Assembly: GCF_009856365.1 (NCBI RefSeq)
Contig: NZ_WMEX01000005.1
Location: 186,001 to 250,000, forward strand
Length of the DNA: 64,000 bases
Direction: 5' to 3'
Source: Vreelandella halophila
GTDB taxonomy: Bacteria > Pseudomonadota > Gammaproteobacteria > Pseudomonadales > Oleiphilaceae
The notes under the pieces: model-generated
Seen by the model: only the letters and a program-made list of their open reading frames with translations
The model's database searches: none
What the model was told of the DNA's origin: nothing
Position numbers and translations under genes: made by a program
Shown here: positions 54,684 to 64,000 of the stretch, in pieces
How positions within the stretch are numbered: position 1 is the first letter of the stretch
Layout of the letters: each line of letters opens with the position of its first letter

Positions 54684-55017
54684 TACGCCGGAGCAGTTTT
54701 TTCGAGCGCTTTCAGACACCACCCGGTTGAACAGCCTGTTGCTCCTTGAGCAGGAAGGGCGGCTCTGTGTCTGCGAGCTGGTTGCGGCCCTTGAGCTTTC
54801 ACAGCCGCGTATCTCGCGCCACCTCTCCCAGCTCCGGGATCAGGGCATTGTGCAGGATGAGCGCCGTGGGCAGTGGGTGCATTACCGTCTGGCCACGGAC
54901 CTTCCGGACTGGGCCCGCCAGGTCCTGCGCGCGGCGCTGGAGGCGCGGGATCTGGGTGAGCTCAGTGCCCGCCTTTCATGCATGACCCAACGTCCTTCCC
55001 TGGATGCGGCCCAATGA
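54679..55017 (+). CDS. arsR: ArsR family arsenic-responsive repressor
   Basis: Winged-helix repressor of 112 residues. The alpha-3 metal site RLCVCEL (C30, C32) and helix-turn-helix SQPRISRHLSQL (about 41-52) match As(III)-sensing ArsR. ATG 54679 is used because it opens VTPEQFFRALSDTTR, the normal N-terminus; the frame remains open upstream but without homology. It heads the ars operon, ten bases before arsC. Confidence 0.93.
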   Translation: MVTPEQFFRALSDTTRLNSLLLLEQEGRLCVCELVAALELSQPRISRHLSQLRDQGIVQDERRGQWVHYRLATDLPDWARQVLRAALEARDLGELSARLSCMTQRPSLDAAQ

Positions 55018-55026
55018 GGTTTGGTG

Positions 55027-55452
55027 ATGAATGTGTTGTTCGTGTGTACCGGTAACTCCTGCCGCTCCCAGATGGCCGAGGGGGTCCTGCGGCATCTGGC
55101 CGGGGATCGCGTGAGCGTGGATTCCGCCGGTCTGGAAGCCCATGGCCAGAACCCGAGGGCCATCAAGGCGATGGATGAGGCTGGCGTGGATATCCGTGAT
55201 CAGGCGTCCACCCTCCTGACGGATGCGCACCTGGAATGGGCGGATCTGGTGGTGACGGTCTGCGGTGATGCCGATGAGTCCTGCCCGATACTGCCCCCAG
55301 GGACGATCAAGCGCCATTGGGGACTGCCGGACCCGGCAAAAGCCCTGGGGTCGGAGGACAGGATCATGCAGCAGTTCCGTAACGTTCGGGATGATATAAG
55401 GGCACGGGTTGAATGCCTGATTCGCGATGACGTTGATGGAGGCCAGGCGTGA
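55027..55452 (+). CDS. arsC: Arsenate reductase, thioredoxin-coupled (low-MW phosphatase fold)
   Basis: Reduces arsenate to arsenite. The 141 residues have the phosphatase loop C7-TGNSC-R13 and the relay cysteines C79 and C86 (VCGDADESC), the spacing of the Bacillus/Staphylococcus ArsC class. ATG 55027 is preferred over TTG/GTG codons just before it. Stop overlaps the transporter start. Confidence 0.93.
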   Translation: MNVLFVCTGNSCRSQMAEGVLRHLAGDRVSVDSAGLEAHGQNPRAIKAMDEAGVDIRDQASTLLTDAHLEWADLVVTVCGDADESCPILPPGTIKRHWGLPDPAKALGSEDRIMQQFRNVRDDIRARVECLIRDDVDGGQA

Positions 55453-56522
55453 GTACCACTGAGGATACCCCGAACATCAAGGAGGGCATGGGTCTGTTCG
55501 AGCGTTACCTGTCGGTCTGGGTGGCGCTTGCGATTGTGATTGGTATTGCACTGGGGCAGTTCGCGCCAGTGGTGCCTGATGTGCTGTCGCGTTTTGAATA
55601 CGCGCAGGTGTCGATTCCGGTAGCGGTCCTGATCTGGGCCATGATCTTCCCGATGATGGTGCAGGTGGATTTCGCCTCCATCGCGGGCGTGCGTCGCCAG
55701 CCCAGGGGGTTGGTGATTACCACGGCGGTGAACTGGCTGATCAAGCCCTTCACCATGTTCGCCATTGCGTGGTTCTTCCTGCTGGTGGTGTTCGCGCCCT
55801 TCATTGCCGAGGATATGGCACGCCAGTACCTGGCCGGGGCCATCCTGTTGGGGGCCGCCCCCTGCACGGCCATGGTGTTCGTCTGGAGTTACCTGACCCG
55901 TGGCGATGCGGCCTATACGCTGGTTCAGGTATCGCTTAACGACATCATTATGCTGTTCGCCTTCGCCCCCATCGTGATGGTGCTTCTGGGGCTGTCCAAC
56001 ATCATGGTGCCCTGGGACACCATTGCGCTTTCGGTCTTCCTCTACATCGTGATTCCGCTGACGGCCGGCTATGCCACGCGTCGTTATGTCATTGCCAGGA
56101 AGGGGAGTGATTACTTCGAGAACGTCTTCATGAAGCGTCTGGGCCCCGTGACACCCGTTGGCCTGATCCTGACGCTGGTGCTGTTGTTTGCCTTCCAGGG
56201 CGAGGTGATCCTCCAGAACCCGGTGCACATTGCGCTGATCGCAGTGCCGCTCATTCTTCAGACCTTCCTGATCTTCGTGATTGCCTACGGCTGGGCCAGG
56301 GCCTGGAAAGTCCCGCATAGCGTGGCGGCGCCGGGGGCCATGATCGGGGCCAGCAACTTCTTTGAGCTGGCCGTGGCTGCGGCCATTTCGCTCTTCGGGC
56401 TGCAGTCCGGTGCGGCACTGGCCACGGTGGTCGGCGTGCTGGTCGAGGTGCCACTGATGCTGGGGCTGGTCTGGATTGCGAACCATACCCGTCAGTATTT
56501 TCCGGGAACCAGCCAGGGCTGA
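55449..56522 (+). CDS. acr3: ACR3 family arsenite efflux transporter
   Basis: Arsenite/proton antiporter of 357 residues and ten TMs. The essential cysteine is C139 in [15 protein letters not shown], followed by the conserved [17 protein letters not shown]. Start is GTG 55449, overlapping arsC. Confidence 0.94.
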   Translation: MSTTEDTPNIKEGMGLFERYLSVWVALAIVIGIALGQFAPVVPDVLSRFEYAQVSIPVAVLIWAMIFPMMVQVDFASIAGVRRQPRGLVITTAVNWLIKPFTMFAIAWFFLLVVFAPFIAEDMARQYLAGAILLGAAPCTAMVFVWSYLTRGDAAYTLVQVSLNDIIMLFAFAPIVMVLLGLSNIMVPWDTIALSVFLYIVIPLTAGYATRRYVIARKGSDYFENVFMKRLGPVTPVGLILTLVLLFAFQGEVILQNPVHIALIAVPLILQTFLIFVIAYGWARAWKVPHSVAAPGAMIGASNFFELAVAAAISLFGLQSGAALATVVGVLVEVPLMLGLVWIANHTRQYFPGTSQG

Positions 56523-56532
56523 GGTGTATCGA

Positions 56533-57204
56533 ATGGTGGATCTACCCAACGTGAACCGGACCTTTCTGGATCATCCGGATCTTGAGAAACTCAACAGCCC
56601 CGGAAGCGCTCATCCGCCACGGGTCCTGCTGCTCTACGGCTCGCTCCGGGAGCGTTCCTACAGCCGCTTCCTGGCCGAGGAGGCGCAGCGCCTTCTGCAT
56701 GAGTTCGGCGCCGAGACCCGAATGTTCAATCCCTCGGGCCTGCCGCTGCCGGACGATGCGGAGGCGGATCACCCCAAGGTGCAGGAACTTCGGGAGCTTT
56801 CCCAGTGGTCCGAGGCGCACGTCTGGGTCAGCCCGGAGCGTCATGGCAACATGACCGGGATCATGAAGACCCAGATCGACTGGCTGCCGCTTTCGGTCGG
56901 CGGCGTGCGGCCCACCCAGGGACGGACCCTGGCGGTGATGCAGGTCTCCGGCGGTTCCCAGTCGTTCAACGCGGTGAACAACCTGCGTATCCTCGGGCGC
57001 TGGATGCGCATGATCACCATCCCCAACCAGTCCTCCGTGCCCAAGGCCTACCAGGAATTCGATGAGGCGGGCCGGATGCTGCCGTCACCGCTCTACGACC
57101 GGGTAGTGGACGTGATGGAGGAGCTGGTGAAGTTTACCCTGCTGCTGCGTGATCGCTCGGAGTATCTGGTCAGCCGTTATTCGGAGCGTAAGGCGGAAGA
57201 CTGA
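56533..57204 (+). CDS. arsH: ArsH, NADPH-dependent FMN reductase/organoarsenical oxidase
   Basis: Flavodoxin-like flavoprotein of 223 residues. The FMN-binding [20 protein letters not shown] (about 33-52) and [20 protein letters not shown] (about 98-117) are typical of ArsH, which oxidises trivalent methylated arsenicals. Last gene of arsR-arsC-acr3-arsH. ATG 56533 lies 11 bases after the acr3 stop. Confidence 0.93.
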   Translation: MVDLPNVNRTFLDHPDLEKLNSPGSAHPPRVLLLYGSLRERSYSRFLAEEAQRLLHEFGAETRMFNPSGLPLPDDAEADHPKVQELRELSQWSEAHVWVSPERHGNMTGIMKTQIDWLPLSVGGVRPTQGRTLAVMQVSGGSQSFNAVNNLRILGRWMRMITIPNQSSVPKAYQEFDEAGRMLPSPLYDRVVDVMEELVKFTLLLRDRSEYLVSRYSERKAED

Positions 57205-57957
57205 TCAGTTGAGGAAGAACACCGCTGTCATGATCGCGCCCGTGACGATGACCACGGCGCGTATGGTCGCCTCCGGCAGCTTCCGGGCTACCCTTGCGAC
57301 CACATAGCCGCCCGCCACCGCCGAGATCATCATGACCAGGGCCTTGATCCAGATAATGGCCCCGCCGATGGCATAGAGTGCCACGGCGATGGCGGTAAGT
57401 ACGGCGGAGATGAGGTTCTTGAGGCCCTGCATCCGGTTGAGACCGGTGTGGCCGAGCAGCCCGAAAGTGGCCAGAAGCACGATTCCGAGGCCGCCATTGA
57501 AGTAGCCGCCGTAGATACAGACCGCCAGAAGTGCTGTGATCTGGACGCCAGGGCGGGACTCGCCTCCGCTGGTATTCAGGTTACGCAGCAGGCGTGGCCC
57601 GAGGGCGAACAGCAGGGTGGCGGCCAGCAGCAGCCAGGGGACGATATCGCTGAAGACCGCATCCGGTGTGATCAGTAGAAGGCCGGCTCCGAGGCTGCCA
57701 CCGATCAGGCTGGTGGCCAGGACTGCTGCCATGGAGAGTTGCTCCGGTGCCTTCAGATCCTCGCGGAACCCCCAGGTGCTGGCCATGTAGCCGGGGAGCA
57801 GCGCCATGGTCCCGGAGGCGTTGGCGGCTACCGGCGGTACGCCGGCCCAGACCAACGCCGGGAAGGTGAAGAAGCTGCCGCCCCCGGCTACGGCATTGAG
57901 GCCGCCCCCCAGAAAGGCTGCCGCCACCAGCATTGTCCAGGTGAGCAGGGGCTCCAC
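57205..57957 (-). CDS. TauE/SafE family sulfite/organosulfonate exporter
   Basis: Membrane protein of 250 residues with about eight TMs. GGGLNAVAGGGSFFTFPAL (about 18-36) is the family signature, repeated in weaker form at GGYFNGGLGIVLLATFG (about 151-167). Substrate is probably a sulfur oxyanion or organosulfonate by family, not shown by sequence. Three bases after the Yip1-like gene on the same strand; 3' end adjoins arsH. Confidence 0.88.
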   Translation of the reverse strand: MEPLLTWTMLVAAAFLGGGLNAVAGGGSFFTFPALVWAGVPPVAANASGTMALLPGYMASTWGFREDLKAPEQLSMAAVLATSLIGGSLGAGLLLITPDAVFSDIVPWLLLAATLLFALGPRLLRNLNTSGGESRPGVQITALLAVCIYGGYFNGGLGIVLLATFGLLGHTGLNRMQGLKNLISAVLTAIAVALYAIGGAIIWIKALVMMISAVAGGYVVARVARKLPEATIRAVVIVTGAIMTAVFFLN

Positions 57958-57960
57958 GCT

Positions 57961-58521
57961 TTACAGACCCCAGATGATTGCCAGCAGCAGACCCCAGGCC
58001 AGCACGCTTGCCGCCATAACCGTGTAGGTGATCGACATGGCCTCCACGTCCGCTCCAATCCGGCAGAGGTGGCTTATCCCCCGGAAAACGATGGCGCAGC
58101 TCCATATCAGTCCGATCAGGGCGATGCTTGTTATGACCGTCAGGCTCGGAACGAAGAGCGCAAACGCGGAAAGCCACATGGGAACGGGCGCAACGGCGGC
58201 CACCAGGTAGGCACTGTGGGCACTGATGTGGGCGCTGCGGGTATTGCCCACTTCATGGATCAGCCAGCCCATGACGGCGAACGTCAGCAGTTCCGCGAGG
58301 AAAAGGATGATGGTGATGTAGCCCCATTCGCGCCCGGCGAAGGCGTCGCCGAAGGCTTCCGGATAACCTGTGCCCGCCTGATAGAGCATGATCGGTGGAA
58401 TCAGGGCCAGAGGCAGGACGGGGAACAGGATAAGCGCCAGAACAGAGGGCGGATGATCGCGCAGCCTGGCCCATGCGCCGCTGGATGGAAGGATCAGCCG
58501 GAACAGCATTAACGGCGACAT
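57961..58521 (-). CDS. Yip1 domain-like membrane protein
   Basis: Membrane protein of 186 residues with five TMs, resembling bacterial Yip1-domain proteins (RLILPSSGAWARLRDHPPS opening; WGYITIILFLAELLTFAVMG). Function unknown. ATG 58521 is preceded by AAGGAGA. Confidence 0.7.
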   Translation of the reverse strand: MSPLMLFRLILPSSGAWARLRDHPPSVLALILFPVLPLALIPPIMLYQAGTGYPEAFGDAFAGREWGYITIILFLAELLTFAVMGWLIHEVGNTRSAHISAHSAYLVAAVAPVPMWLSAFALFVPSLTVITSIALIGLIWSCAIVFRGISHLCRIGADVEAMSITYTVMAASVLAWGLLLAIIWGL

Positions 58522-58566
58522 GATGGGTCTCCTTTTCCTCTCATGTCTTGCATAGTTGGCCTGGAA

Positions 58567-58616
58567 ACCAGGGGTGTCAAGGAGTCTCGCTGTCAGACAG
58601 CCGATACGCCCCTGGT
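58567..58616. repeat. Nested palindrome between purD and the Yip1-like gene
   Basis: ACCAGGGG (58567-58574) and CCCCTGGT (58609-58616) are perfect inverted repeats. Between them sits a perfect 13-base palindrome GCTGTC-A-GACAGC (58589-58601). It follows purD and precedes the next same-strand gene, so it may be a structured terminator, though neither side has a T-run. Confidence 0.55.
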
Positions 58617-58631
58617 CTGCGGAGTGCCGAA

Positions 58632-59915
58632 TCAGTCCCGGTTGAGCGCGCGGAAGCCGATATCCCGCCGGCAGTAGGCGTCGTCCCACCGGATGCGATC
58701 AACGCCCGCATAGGCCGCCTTCTGGGCCTGCTCGACCGTTCCGCCCAGCGCGGTTACGCACAGGACCCGGCCGCCGGCGGTGGTCACACGACCATCAGCC
58801 TCCTGCTGGGTGCCGGCGTGGAAAACCTTGAGGCCGTCGCCGTCCAGGTCATCCAGGCCGGTGATGGCATCGCCCTTACGGTATTTGGCGGGGTAGCCGC
58901 CGGCGGCCATCACCACGCCCAGGGCGGGGCGCTCATCCCAGTCGCACTGCTGCCGGCCCAGTCCACCCTGGGTGGCGGCGAGGCAGAGTTGGACGAGGTC
59001 CGAGCGCAGCCGCATCAGCAGCGGCTGGGTTTCCGGGTCGCCCAGCCGGCAGTTGAACTCGATGACCTTGGGGGAGCCGTTGGGGGTGATCATGAGCCCA
59101 GCGTACAGGAAGCCTGTGTAGGGGTGGCCCTCGTCCGCCATGCCGGCAACCGTGGGCTCGATGACTTCCCGCATGATGCGTTCGTGGACCTCCTCCGTAA
59201 CCACGGGGGCAGGGGAATAGGCGCCCATGCCACCGGTGTTGGCGCCGGTGTCGCCATCGCCCACCCGTTTGTGGTCCTGGCTGCTGGCCAGTGGCAGGAT
59301 GTTGGAGCCATCCACCATGGCGATGAAGCTGGCTTCCTCGCCGGCCAGGCATTCCTCGATGACCACGCGGTGGCCGGCATCGCCGAAGGTGTTGCCGGCG
59401 AGCATGTCGCGCACGGCATCTTCCCCCTCGGCCAGGGTCTCCGCCACGATCACGCCCTTGCCGGCGGCCAGGCCGTCCGCCTTGACCACAATGGGCGCAC
59501 CTTTCTCACGCAGGTACTCCAGTGCCGCCTCCATGTCCCCAAAGGTCCGGTAGTCGGCAGTGGGGATGCTGTGGCGCGCCAGGAAGTCCTTGGCGAAGCT
59601 CTTGGACCCTTCCAGCTGGGCGGCGGCTTCACTGGGACCGAAAACGGCTATGCCGGCTGCACGCAGCCGGTCACTGATACCCGCAACCAGTGGCGCCTCG
59701 GGACCGACGATGACCAGGTCAATGGTCCTGTTCGTGGCAAAATCAACGAGGCCATCAATGTCGTCGTCCGCCAGCGCCACGTTCTCAACACCCGGCTCAC
59801 GGGCGGTCCCGGCATTGCCGGGCGCGGCGTACACCTGCTGGACCTGCGGTGACTGGGCCGCCTTCCAGGCCAGTGCGTGTTCACGGCCACCGCCGCCGAT
59901 GATCAGGATCTGCAT
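58632..59915 (-). CDS. purD: Phosphoribosylamine-glycine ligase
   Basis: Second step of de novo purine synthesis (GAR synthetase), 427 residues. It opens [21 protein letters not shown]-grasp motifs include [10 protein letters not shown], the [14 protein letters not shown] loop (about 144-157) and [13 protein letters not shown] (about 285-297). ATG 59915 has GAGG upstream; a GTG two codons earlier is possible. Eight bases after purH. Confidence 0.95.
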   Translation of the reverse strand: MQILIIGGGGREHALAWKAAQSPQVQQVYAAPGNAGTAREPGVENVALADDDIDGLVDFATNRTIDLVIVGPEAPLVAGISDRLRAAGIAVFGPSEAAAQLEGSKSFAKDFLARHSIPTADYRTFGDMEAALEYLREKGAPIVVKADGLAAGKGVIVAETLAEGEDAVRDMLAGNTFGDAGHRVVIEECLAGEEASFIAMVDGSNILPLASSQDHKRVGDGDTGANTGGMGAYSPAPVVTEEVHERIMREVIEPTVAGMADEGHPYTGFLYAGLMITPNGSPKVIEFNCRLGDPETQPLLMRLRSDLVQLCLAATQGGLGRQQCDWDERPALGVVMAAGGYPAKYRKGDAITGLDDLDGDGLKVFHAGTQQEADGRVTTAGGRVLCVTALGGTVEQAQKAAYAGVDRIRWDDAYCRRDIGFRALNRD

Positions 59916-59922
59916 AAGCACC

Positions 59923-61509
59923 TCAATGCCGGAAGTGACGCATGCCGGTGAAGACCATGGCGATGCCGTGCTCGTTGGCGGCGTCGATCACTTCCTGATC
60001 GCGCATGGAGCCGCCGGGCTGGATCACCGCCTGGATGCCCGCTTCGGCCGCCTGGTCGATGCCGTCCCGGAACGGGAAGAAGGCATCCGAGGCCATGACC
60101 GAGCCCTTGACTTCAAGCCCTTCGTCGGCGGCCTTGATGCCGGCAATGCGCGCACTGTAGACACGGCTCATCTGGCCGGCGCCAATGCCGATGGTGCGGC
60201 CATGGCGGGCGTAGACGATGGCGTTGGACTTGACGTACTTGGCCACTTCCCAGGCGAACAGCAGATCTTCCAGTTCGTCCTGTGAGGGCGAACGGTCGGT
60301 CACCATCTGCAGGGTGTTCTCATCGACCATGCCCAGATCCCGGTCCTGAACCAACAGGCCACCGGTGACCCGCTTGTAGTCCCAGGCCGCAATCCGTTCG
60401 TCATTGAAGGGGCCACAGGCCAGAACGCGCACGTTCTTTTTGGCTGCCAGCACCTCCGCTGCCTCCGGCGTGATTTCCGGTGCGATGATCACTTCCACGA
60501 ACTGGCGTTCGATGATCGCAGCCGCCGCTTCCGGATCCAGGGGGCGGTTGAAGGCGATGATGCCGCCGAAGGATGAGGTCGGGTCGGTGGCGAAGGCCAG
60601 TTCGTAGGCCTGCTTCAGGTCCGAGCCGATGGCCACCCCACAGGGGTTGGCGTGCTTGACGATCACGCAGGCCGGATCCGCGAAGGGCTTGACGCATTCC
60701 AGGGCGGCGTCGGTGTCCGCCACGTTGTTGTAGGACAGGGCCTTGCCCTGGAACTGGTGCGCGGTTGAGACGGACGCCTCGGTAGCGCCACGTTCACGGT
60801 AGAACGCGGCACTCTGGTGCGGGTTCTCGCCGTAACGCATGTCCTGCACCTTTTCGAACTGGTTGTTGAAGGTGCGCGGGAAGGGATCCGGCTCCGCCTG
60901 GCTGTCCAGCCGGCCGCCCAGGTAGTTGGCGATGGCGCCGTCGTAGGCGGCGGTGTGCTCAAAGGCCCGGGTGGCCAGGTCAAAGCGCGTGGCGCTGCGT
61001 AGACCGCCGTCGTTGGCATCCATTTCATTCAGGATGGGGTCGTAATCGTCGGCATTCACGACAACAGCAACATCCTGGTGGTTCTTGGCAGCAGCGCGGA
61101 GCATGCCTGGCCCGCCGATGTCGATGTTCTCGATGGCGGTGGGCAGGTCGCAGTCCGGGTCGGCAACGGTCTGTTCGAAGGGGTAGAGGTTCACGACCAC
61201 CATGTCGATGGGGTCGATTCCCTGTTCCGCCATAACGCTGTCGTCCGTGCCACGGCGGCCAAGGATGCCGCCATGGATGAGCGGGTGCAGCGTCTTGACC
61301 CGGCCACCCATGATTTCCGGGAAGCCGGTGTGGTCGGAGACTTCCTTCGCCTCGATACCACTGCTGGTCAGAAGCCGGAAAGTGCCGCCGGTGGAGAGGA
61401 TCTCCACGCCGCGCTCGCGCAGGGCCTGGGCGAATTCAACAATACCGGTCTTATCCGAGACGCTGATCAGCGCCCGGCGTATGGGGGTCGCATTTGGCTG
61501 TTCCGTCAT
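59923..61509 (-). CDS. purH: Bifunctional AICAR transformylase/IMP cyclohydrolase
   Basis: Last two steps to IMP. Of 528 residues, the N-terminal IMP cyclohydrolase domain (about 1-200) opens [17 protein letters not shown], and the AICAR transformylase domain follows (about 205-528) with the catalytic KHANPCGVA (Lys-His near 270) and [12 protein letters not shown]. It lies between fis and purD. Confidence 0.96.
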   Translation of the reverse strand: MTEQPNATPIRRALISVSDKTGIVEFAQALRERGVEILSTGGTFRLLTSSGIEAKEVSDHTGFPEIMGGRVKTLHPLIHGGILGRRGTDDSVMAEQGIDPIDMVVVNLYPFEQTVADPDCDLPTAIENIDIGGPGMLRAAAKNHQDVAVVVNADDYDPILNEMDANDGGLRSATRFDLATRAFEHTAAYDGAIANYLGGRLDSQAEPDPFPRTFNNQFEKVQDMRYGENPHQSAAFYRERGATEASVSTAHQFQGKALSYNNVADTDAALECVKPFADPACVIVKHANPCGVAIGSDLKQAYELAFATDPTSSFGGIIAFNRPLDPEAAAAIIERQFVEVIIAPEITPEAAEVLAAKKNVRVLACGPFNDERIAAWDYKRVTGGLLVQDRDLGMVDENTLQMVTDRSPSQDELEDLLFAWEVAKYVKSNAIVYARHGRTIGIGAGQMSRVYSARIAGIKAADEGLEVKGSVMASDAFFPFRDGIDQAAEAGIQAVIQPGGSMRDQEVIDAANEHGIAMVFTGMRHFRH

Positions 61510-61524
61510 GATGGCTCCGATTCC

Positions 61525-61833
61525 TTACAGCAGGCCGTACTGCTTGAGCTTCTTGCGCAGGGTGCCCCGGTTGAGACCGAGCATGGCGGAGGCGCGCGTC
61601 TGGTTGTCACCGGTGTATTCCATGACCTTCTCCAGCAGCGGCGCTTCCACCTCGGACAGCACCAGCTGGTAGACGTCGCTGACCGGCGCGCCGTCGAGCT
61701 GGGAGAAGTAGTTCTCCAGAGCCTGTTCCACGCTGTCGCGCAGTGTGACGGTCTGACCGTTGCCGGCCGCCGTTGTGAGGGGCTCGTCGGTTTGCCGGGC
61801 CCGGTTGTCCTCGGCCATGAATTCAGTGCTCAT
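61525..61833 (-). CDS. fis: DNA-binding protein Fis
   Basis: Nucleoid-associated protein of 102 residues. The C-terminal helix-turn-helix [20 protein letters not shown] (about 76-95) ends KQYGLL as in other Fis proteins. The start overlaps the dusB stop (ATGA), the classic dusB-fis operon. Confidence 0.95.
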   Translation of the reverse strand: MSTEFMAEDNRARQTDEPLTTAAGNGQTVTLRDSVEQALENYFSQLDGAPVSDVYQLVLSEVEAPLLEKVMEYTGDNQTRASAMLGLNRGTLRKKLKQYGLL

Positions 61834-62819
61834 GCGACACGTACCTCTTCTGTCTGGATGCCTTGAAAGTAATGATCGAGCAGCTGAAGCTGCGCGCCGG
61901 CGTCCTCAATGCGGTTGAAGTGCCGGCGGAATGTCTTGTCCGGATCACGGGCCTGCAGGTACCAGCCCACGTGCTTGCGTGCCACCCGCAGCCCGATGTA
62001 CTCGCCATAGAAGGCGTGCAGCGCCTCCACGTGCCCCATCAGGATGTTGCGGATTTCCTCCGCTCCGGGGTCCGGGAGCTCCTCGCCCGTGGCCAGATAG
62101 TGGTTGATCTGGCGGAAGAGCCAGGGCCTGCCCTGGGCGGCCCGACCGATGAACAGGCCATCGGTGCCGGTTTCCCGCAGAACCTGTGCGGCTTTGCGGG
62201 GGGTGTCCACATCGCCGTTGGCGAAGACGGGGATATCCACCGCCTGCTTGACCTGAGCGATGGTCCCGTATTCCGCCTCGCCCTTATAGGCGTCGGCCCG
62301 GGTTCGCCCGTGTACCGCCAGTGCGGCAATGCCGGCGTCTTCGGCCATGCGTGCGATGGTCACCGCGTTCTTGTTATCCCGGTCCCAGCCGGTGCGCATC
62401 TTGAGCGTGACCGGCACATCCACGGCCGCCGCGACGGATTCCAGAATCTCGCGCACCAGGGCTTCATCGCGCATCAGCGCGGATCCCGCGGCCTTGTTGC
62501 AGACCTTCTTGGCGGGGCAACCCATGTTGATGTCGATGATCCGGGCGCCATTGGCGACGTTGAAACGGGCGGCCTCGGCCAGCATCGGGGCATCGCCGCC
62601 CGCGATCTGGACCGCGATGGGCTCAGATTCCCCGTCGTGGTCCATCCGCTGGCGGGATTTGCGCGAACTCCACAGGCTGGCGTCCGCTGTAACCATTTCC
62701 GAGATGGCGAGACCAGCACCCATTCTGCGGCACAGGAGCCGGAAGGGTCTGTCCGTGACACCCGCCATGGGGGCCAGAACCAGGTTGTTGGGCAGCGTAT
62801 GGGGGCCAATGGCGACCAC
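61830..62819 (-). CDS. dusB: tRNA-dihydrouridine synthase B
   Basis: FMN-dependent reduction of uridine in the tRNA D-loop. Family blocks: [18 protein letters not shown] (about 15-32), [20 protein letters not shown] (catalytic Cys near 100) and GRTRADAY. I choose GTG 62819 (GGGAG seven bases upstream), which gives 329 residues and fits the E. coli start; TTG 62858 would add 13. The gap 62860-62953 holds a weak CATCCC/GGGATG hairpin and perhaps the promoter. Confidence 0.93.
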   Translation of the reverse strand: MVAIGPHTLPNNLVLAPMAGVTDRPFRLLCRRMGAGLAISEMVTADASLWSSRKSRQRMDHDGESEPIAVQIAGGDAPMLAEAARFNVANGARIIDINMGCPAKKVCNKAAGSALMRDEALVREILESVAAAVDVPVTLKMRTGWDRDNKNAVTIARMAEDAGIAALAVHGRTRADAYKGEAEYGTIAQVKQAVDIPVFANGDVDTPRKAAQVLRETGTDGLFIGRAAQGRPWLFRQINHYLATGEELPDPGAEEIRNILMGHVEALHAFYGEYIGLRVARKHVGWYLQARDPDKTFRRHFNRIEDAGAQLQLLDHYFQGIQTEEVRVA

Positions 62820-62953
62820 AGCGTTCTCCCGGTGATTGGATCCGTGCGGGTTGGTCAAATCTCGACCAGCTCAGGGGGAGACAATGATACTCTGGGCTCT
62901 CATCCCATTAAAGGGGATGGCTGGCTGAAAAACCGAGTATTTTTGGGTCGGGA

Positions 62954-64000
62954 CTATTGACGCGCGGGGAGGAAGTCGATCCGGTAATTGATGGCGTCCT
63001 TGCCCGGGTCCTGAAGTCCCAGACGGATACGCCGCCCCTCCCCGGAGGGAATGCGGCCACGTTCTGCTTCGTCGTCCGCCAGGTAGGCCTGTGGCTGGAA
63101 AACGCGCTGGGCCACCACATCGTTGTTGAGGTTGGAGAAGCTCAGGGCGATGGCGGGCCACGGCTGGTCAAAGCCGGCTTCGTTGACAATAGTGACCTCC
63201 AGCAGAAGGGCATTGGCCATGTCCGGATGGCTGCGGACCACGAGGCGGCGCGGTTCCAGCGCGTCGGTGGCGACCAGGGGGGGCAGCTCACACCCAGCCC
63301 ATTCGCAGGCCTGCTCGTACCAGGGGCGGATCGGCTCGTAGAGCGCCAGCCGTTCGAAACGGTACCAGCCCAGCTGGTAGACGAGAAGGGCGGCCATACC
63401 GGCAATGCCCAGCAGCCATGCCAGTCTGCGCAGCCAGCGCCAGCGGTCGGGCCGACTGGTGACAATGGGGTCGGTGCTCAGTGATTGCCAGTCCGGCCCG
63501 CTAGGGGCTGTATTCCGGGGTTCCGGTCGGGGACCAGGTTCCAGCTCGGGCTCCGGGTCAGGCGTCTTTTCCCGGGGCGGTGGTTCCGGGGCAGGGGAGT
63601 CGGGCTTGTCGGGGGCTTCGGTCGGTTCACTCTCGACCTCCTGCAGGAGTGACTCCGCCCAGCTTTCATCATCCTCCAGCTGTTCCCGGGAATCCAGGTC
63701 GTCGAGCTCGCTGCGGAAGCCCGAACGGTCGCCGGCATCCAGCGCCAGGAAGTCCTCGCTGAAAGCTTCTTCCTCGAGCTCGTCGTGGCCGGCGTAGCGG
63801 CTATCCTGGGCGTCCTCCTCCGGGTTGTCGTCGAAGACCAGGTCGTCCGCGTCGGTTTCCGTTCCGGAAGACGGCTCCTGTGGGGCTGTGGACTGGGGTT
63901 TGGTGGTGGGGTCTTCTTCCGGCTCGGCGTGTTCAACGGCATTGAACACGTACAGGCAGTGGCCACAGCGTACCCGTCCCCTGGCCGCCTCTATCTGGCG
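62954..64000 (-). CDS. DUF3426 zinc-ribbon membrane protein (5' end beyond window)
   Basis: The visible 348 residues start inside an MJ0042-type zinc ribbon (ARGRVRCGHCLYVFNAVEH shows the second Cys pair). A very long acidic, Pro/Glu/Asp-rich linker follows (about 25-185), then one TM (LLGIAGMAALLVYQLGWY) and a C-terminal DUF3426 domain with VVRSHPDMANALLLEVTIVN. Function unknown. The gene normally sits between prmA and dusB, so prmA is expected just outside the window. Confidence 0.88.
   Translation of the reverse strand, partial: RQIEAARGRVRCGHCLYVFNAVEHAEPEEDPTTKPQSTAPQEPSSGTETDADDLVFDDNPEEDAQDSRYAGHDELEEEAFSEDFLALDAGDRSGFRSELDDLDSREQLEDDESWAESLLQEVESEPTEAPDKPDSPAPEPPPREKTPDPEPELEPGPRPEPRNTAPSGPDWQSLSTDPIVTSRPDRWRWLRRLAWLLGIAGMAALLVYQLGWYRFERLALYEPIRPWYEQACEWAGCELPPLVATDALEPRRLVVRSHPDMANALLLEVTIVNEAGFDQPWPAIALSFSNLNNDVVAQRVFQPQAYLADDEAERGRIPSGEGRRIRLGLQDPGKDAINYRIDFLPARQ

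Noticed and set aside
1-64000. CRISPR arrays, tRNA or rRNA genes, insertion sequences, prophage
   Set aside because: I looked for regularly spaced repeats, cloverleaf-like segments, transposase motifs and phage genes and saw none; small repeats could still escape reading by eye.

Overview
The window is a GC-rich, densely coded chromosomal segment of a gammaproteobacterium. Two conserved gene orders point there: lptD-surA-pdxA-rsmA-apaH, divergent from amgK-murU, and DUF3426-dusB-fis-purH-purD. Nitrate assimilation, a type II sulfide:quinone oxidoreductase, oxygen-independent ubiquinone synthesis, NnrS and a denitrification-gene remnant suggest a metabolically flexible, facultatively anaerobic lineage. 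An Ectothiorhodospiraceae-like halophile or sulfur bacterium is my guess, not something the sequence proves. I see no tRNA, rRNA, CRISPR array, insertion sequence or prophage.

Layout. 1-3245: an RND efflux pump and its periplasmic adaptor (minus strand, runs off the left edge). 3333-4659: a collapsed cytochrome d1-type (NirN/NirF-like) remnant and nnrS. 4787-6674: beta-carbonic anhydrase and an MFS transporter. 6625-19339: a complete nitrate assimilation regulon: nasA (minus), the NasT/NasS antitermination pair, an NrtABD-type nitrate importer, a stand-alone flavoprotein, and nirBD. 19504-24121: ompW, lemA with an M48 protease, and sqr. 24338-26681: ubiUVT. 26653-29092: a TerB/J-domain protein, murU and amgK. 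29259-38423: lptD-surA-pdxA-rsmA-apaH, DUF423, thiS-thiG and an old-yellow-enzyme homologue. 38425-44362: a diguanylate cyclase, then a Fur-box-preceded ferric-iron ABC operon that starts with an unrecognised periplasmic helical protein. 44369-49496: suhB, a membrane J-protein, a short secretin-domain protein and the three-gene transhydrogenase pntAA-pntAB-pntB. 49534-53992: a tightly coupled four-gene operon (CFA-type methyltransferase, geranylgeranyl-reductase-like flavoenzyme, two DsbA-fold proteins). 54165-57204: a PGPGW-type membrane protein and an arsenic operon arsR-arsC-acr3-arsH. 57205-64000: a TauE/SafE exporter, a Yip1-like protein, purD, purH, fis, dusB and a DUF3426 zinc-ribbon protein cut by the right edge.

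The most interesting system is the regulation of nitrate assimilation. All three structural transcripts (nasA, nrtABD, nirBD) have a sigma-54 -24/-12 element preceded by NtrC-like half sites. Each also has a leader hairpin with an A1/G4 hexanucleotide loop whose 3' arm is also the 5' arm of a strong hairpin just upstream of the first gene. That is the geometry expected for ANTAR-type antitermination by NasT, whose gene lies in the same cluster, translationally coupled to its likely nitrate/nitrite-sensing partner NasS. Nitrogen limitation (NtrC/sigma-54) and nitrate presence (NasS-NasT) would thus act as an AND gate on all three transcripts.
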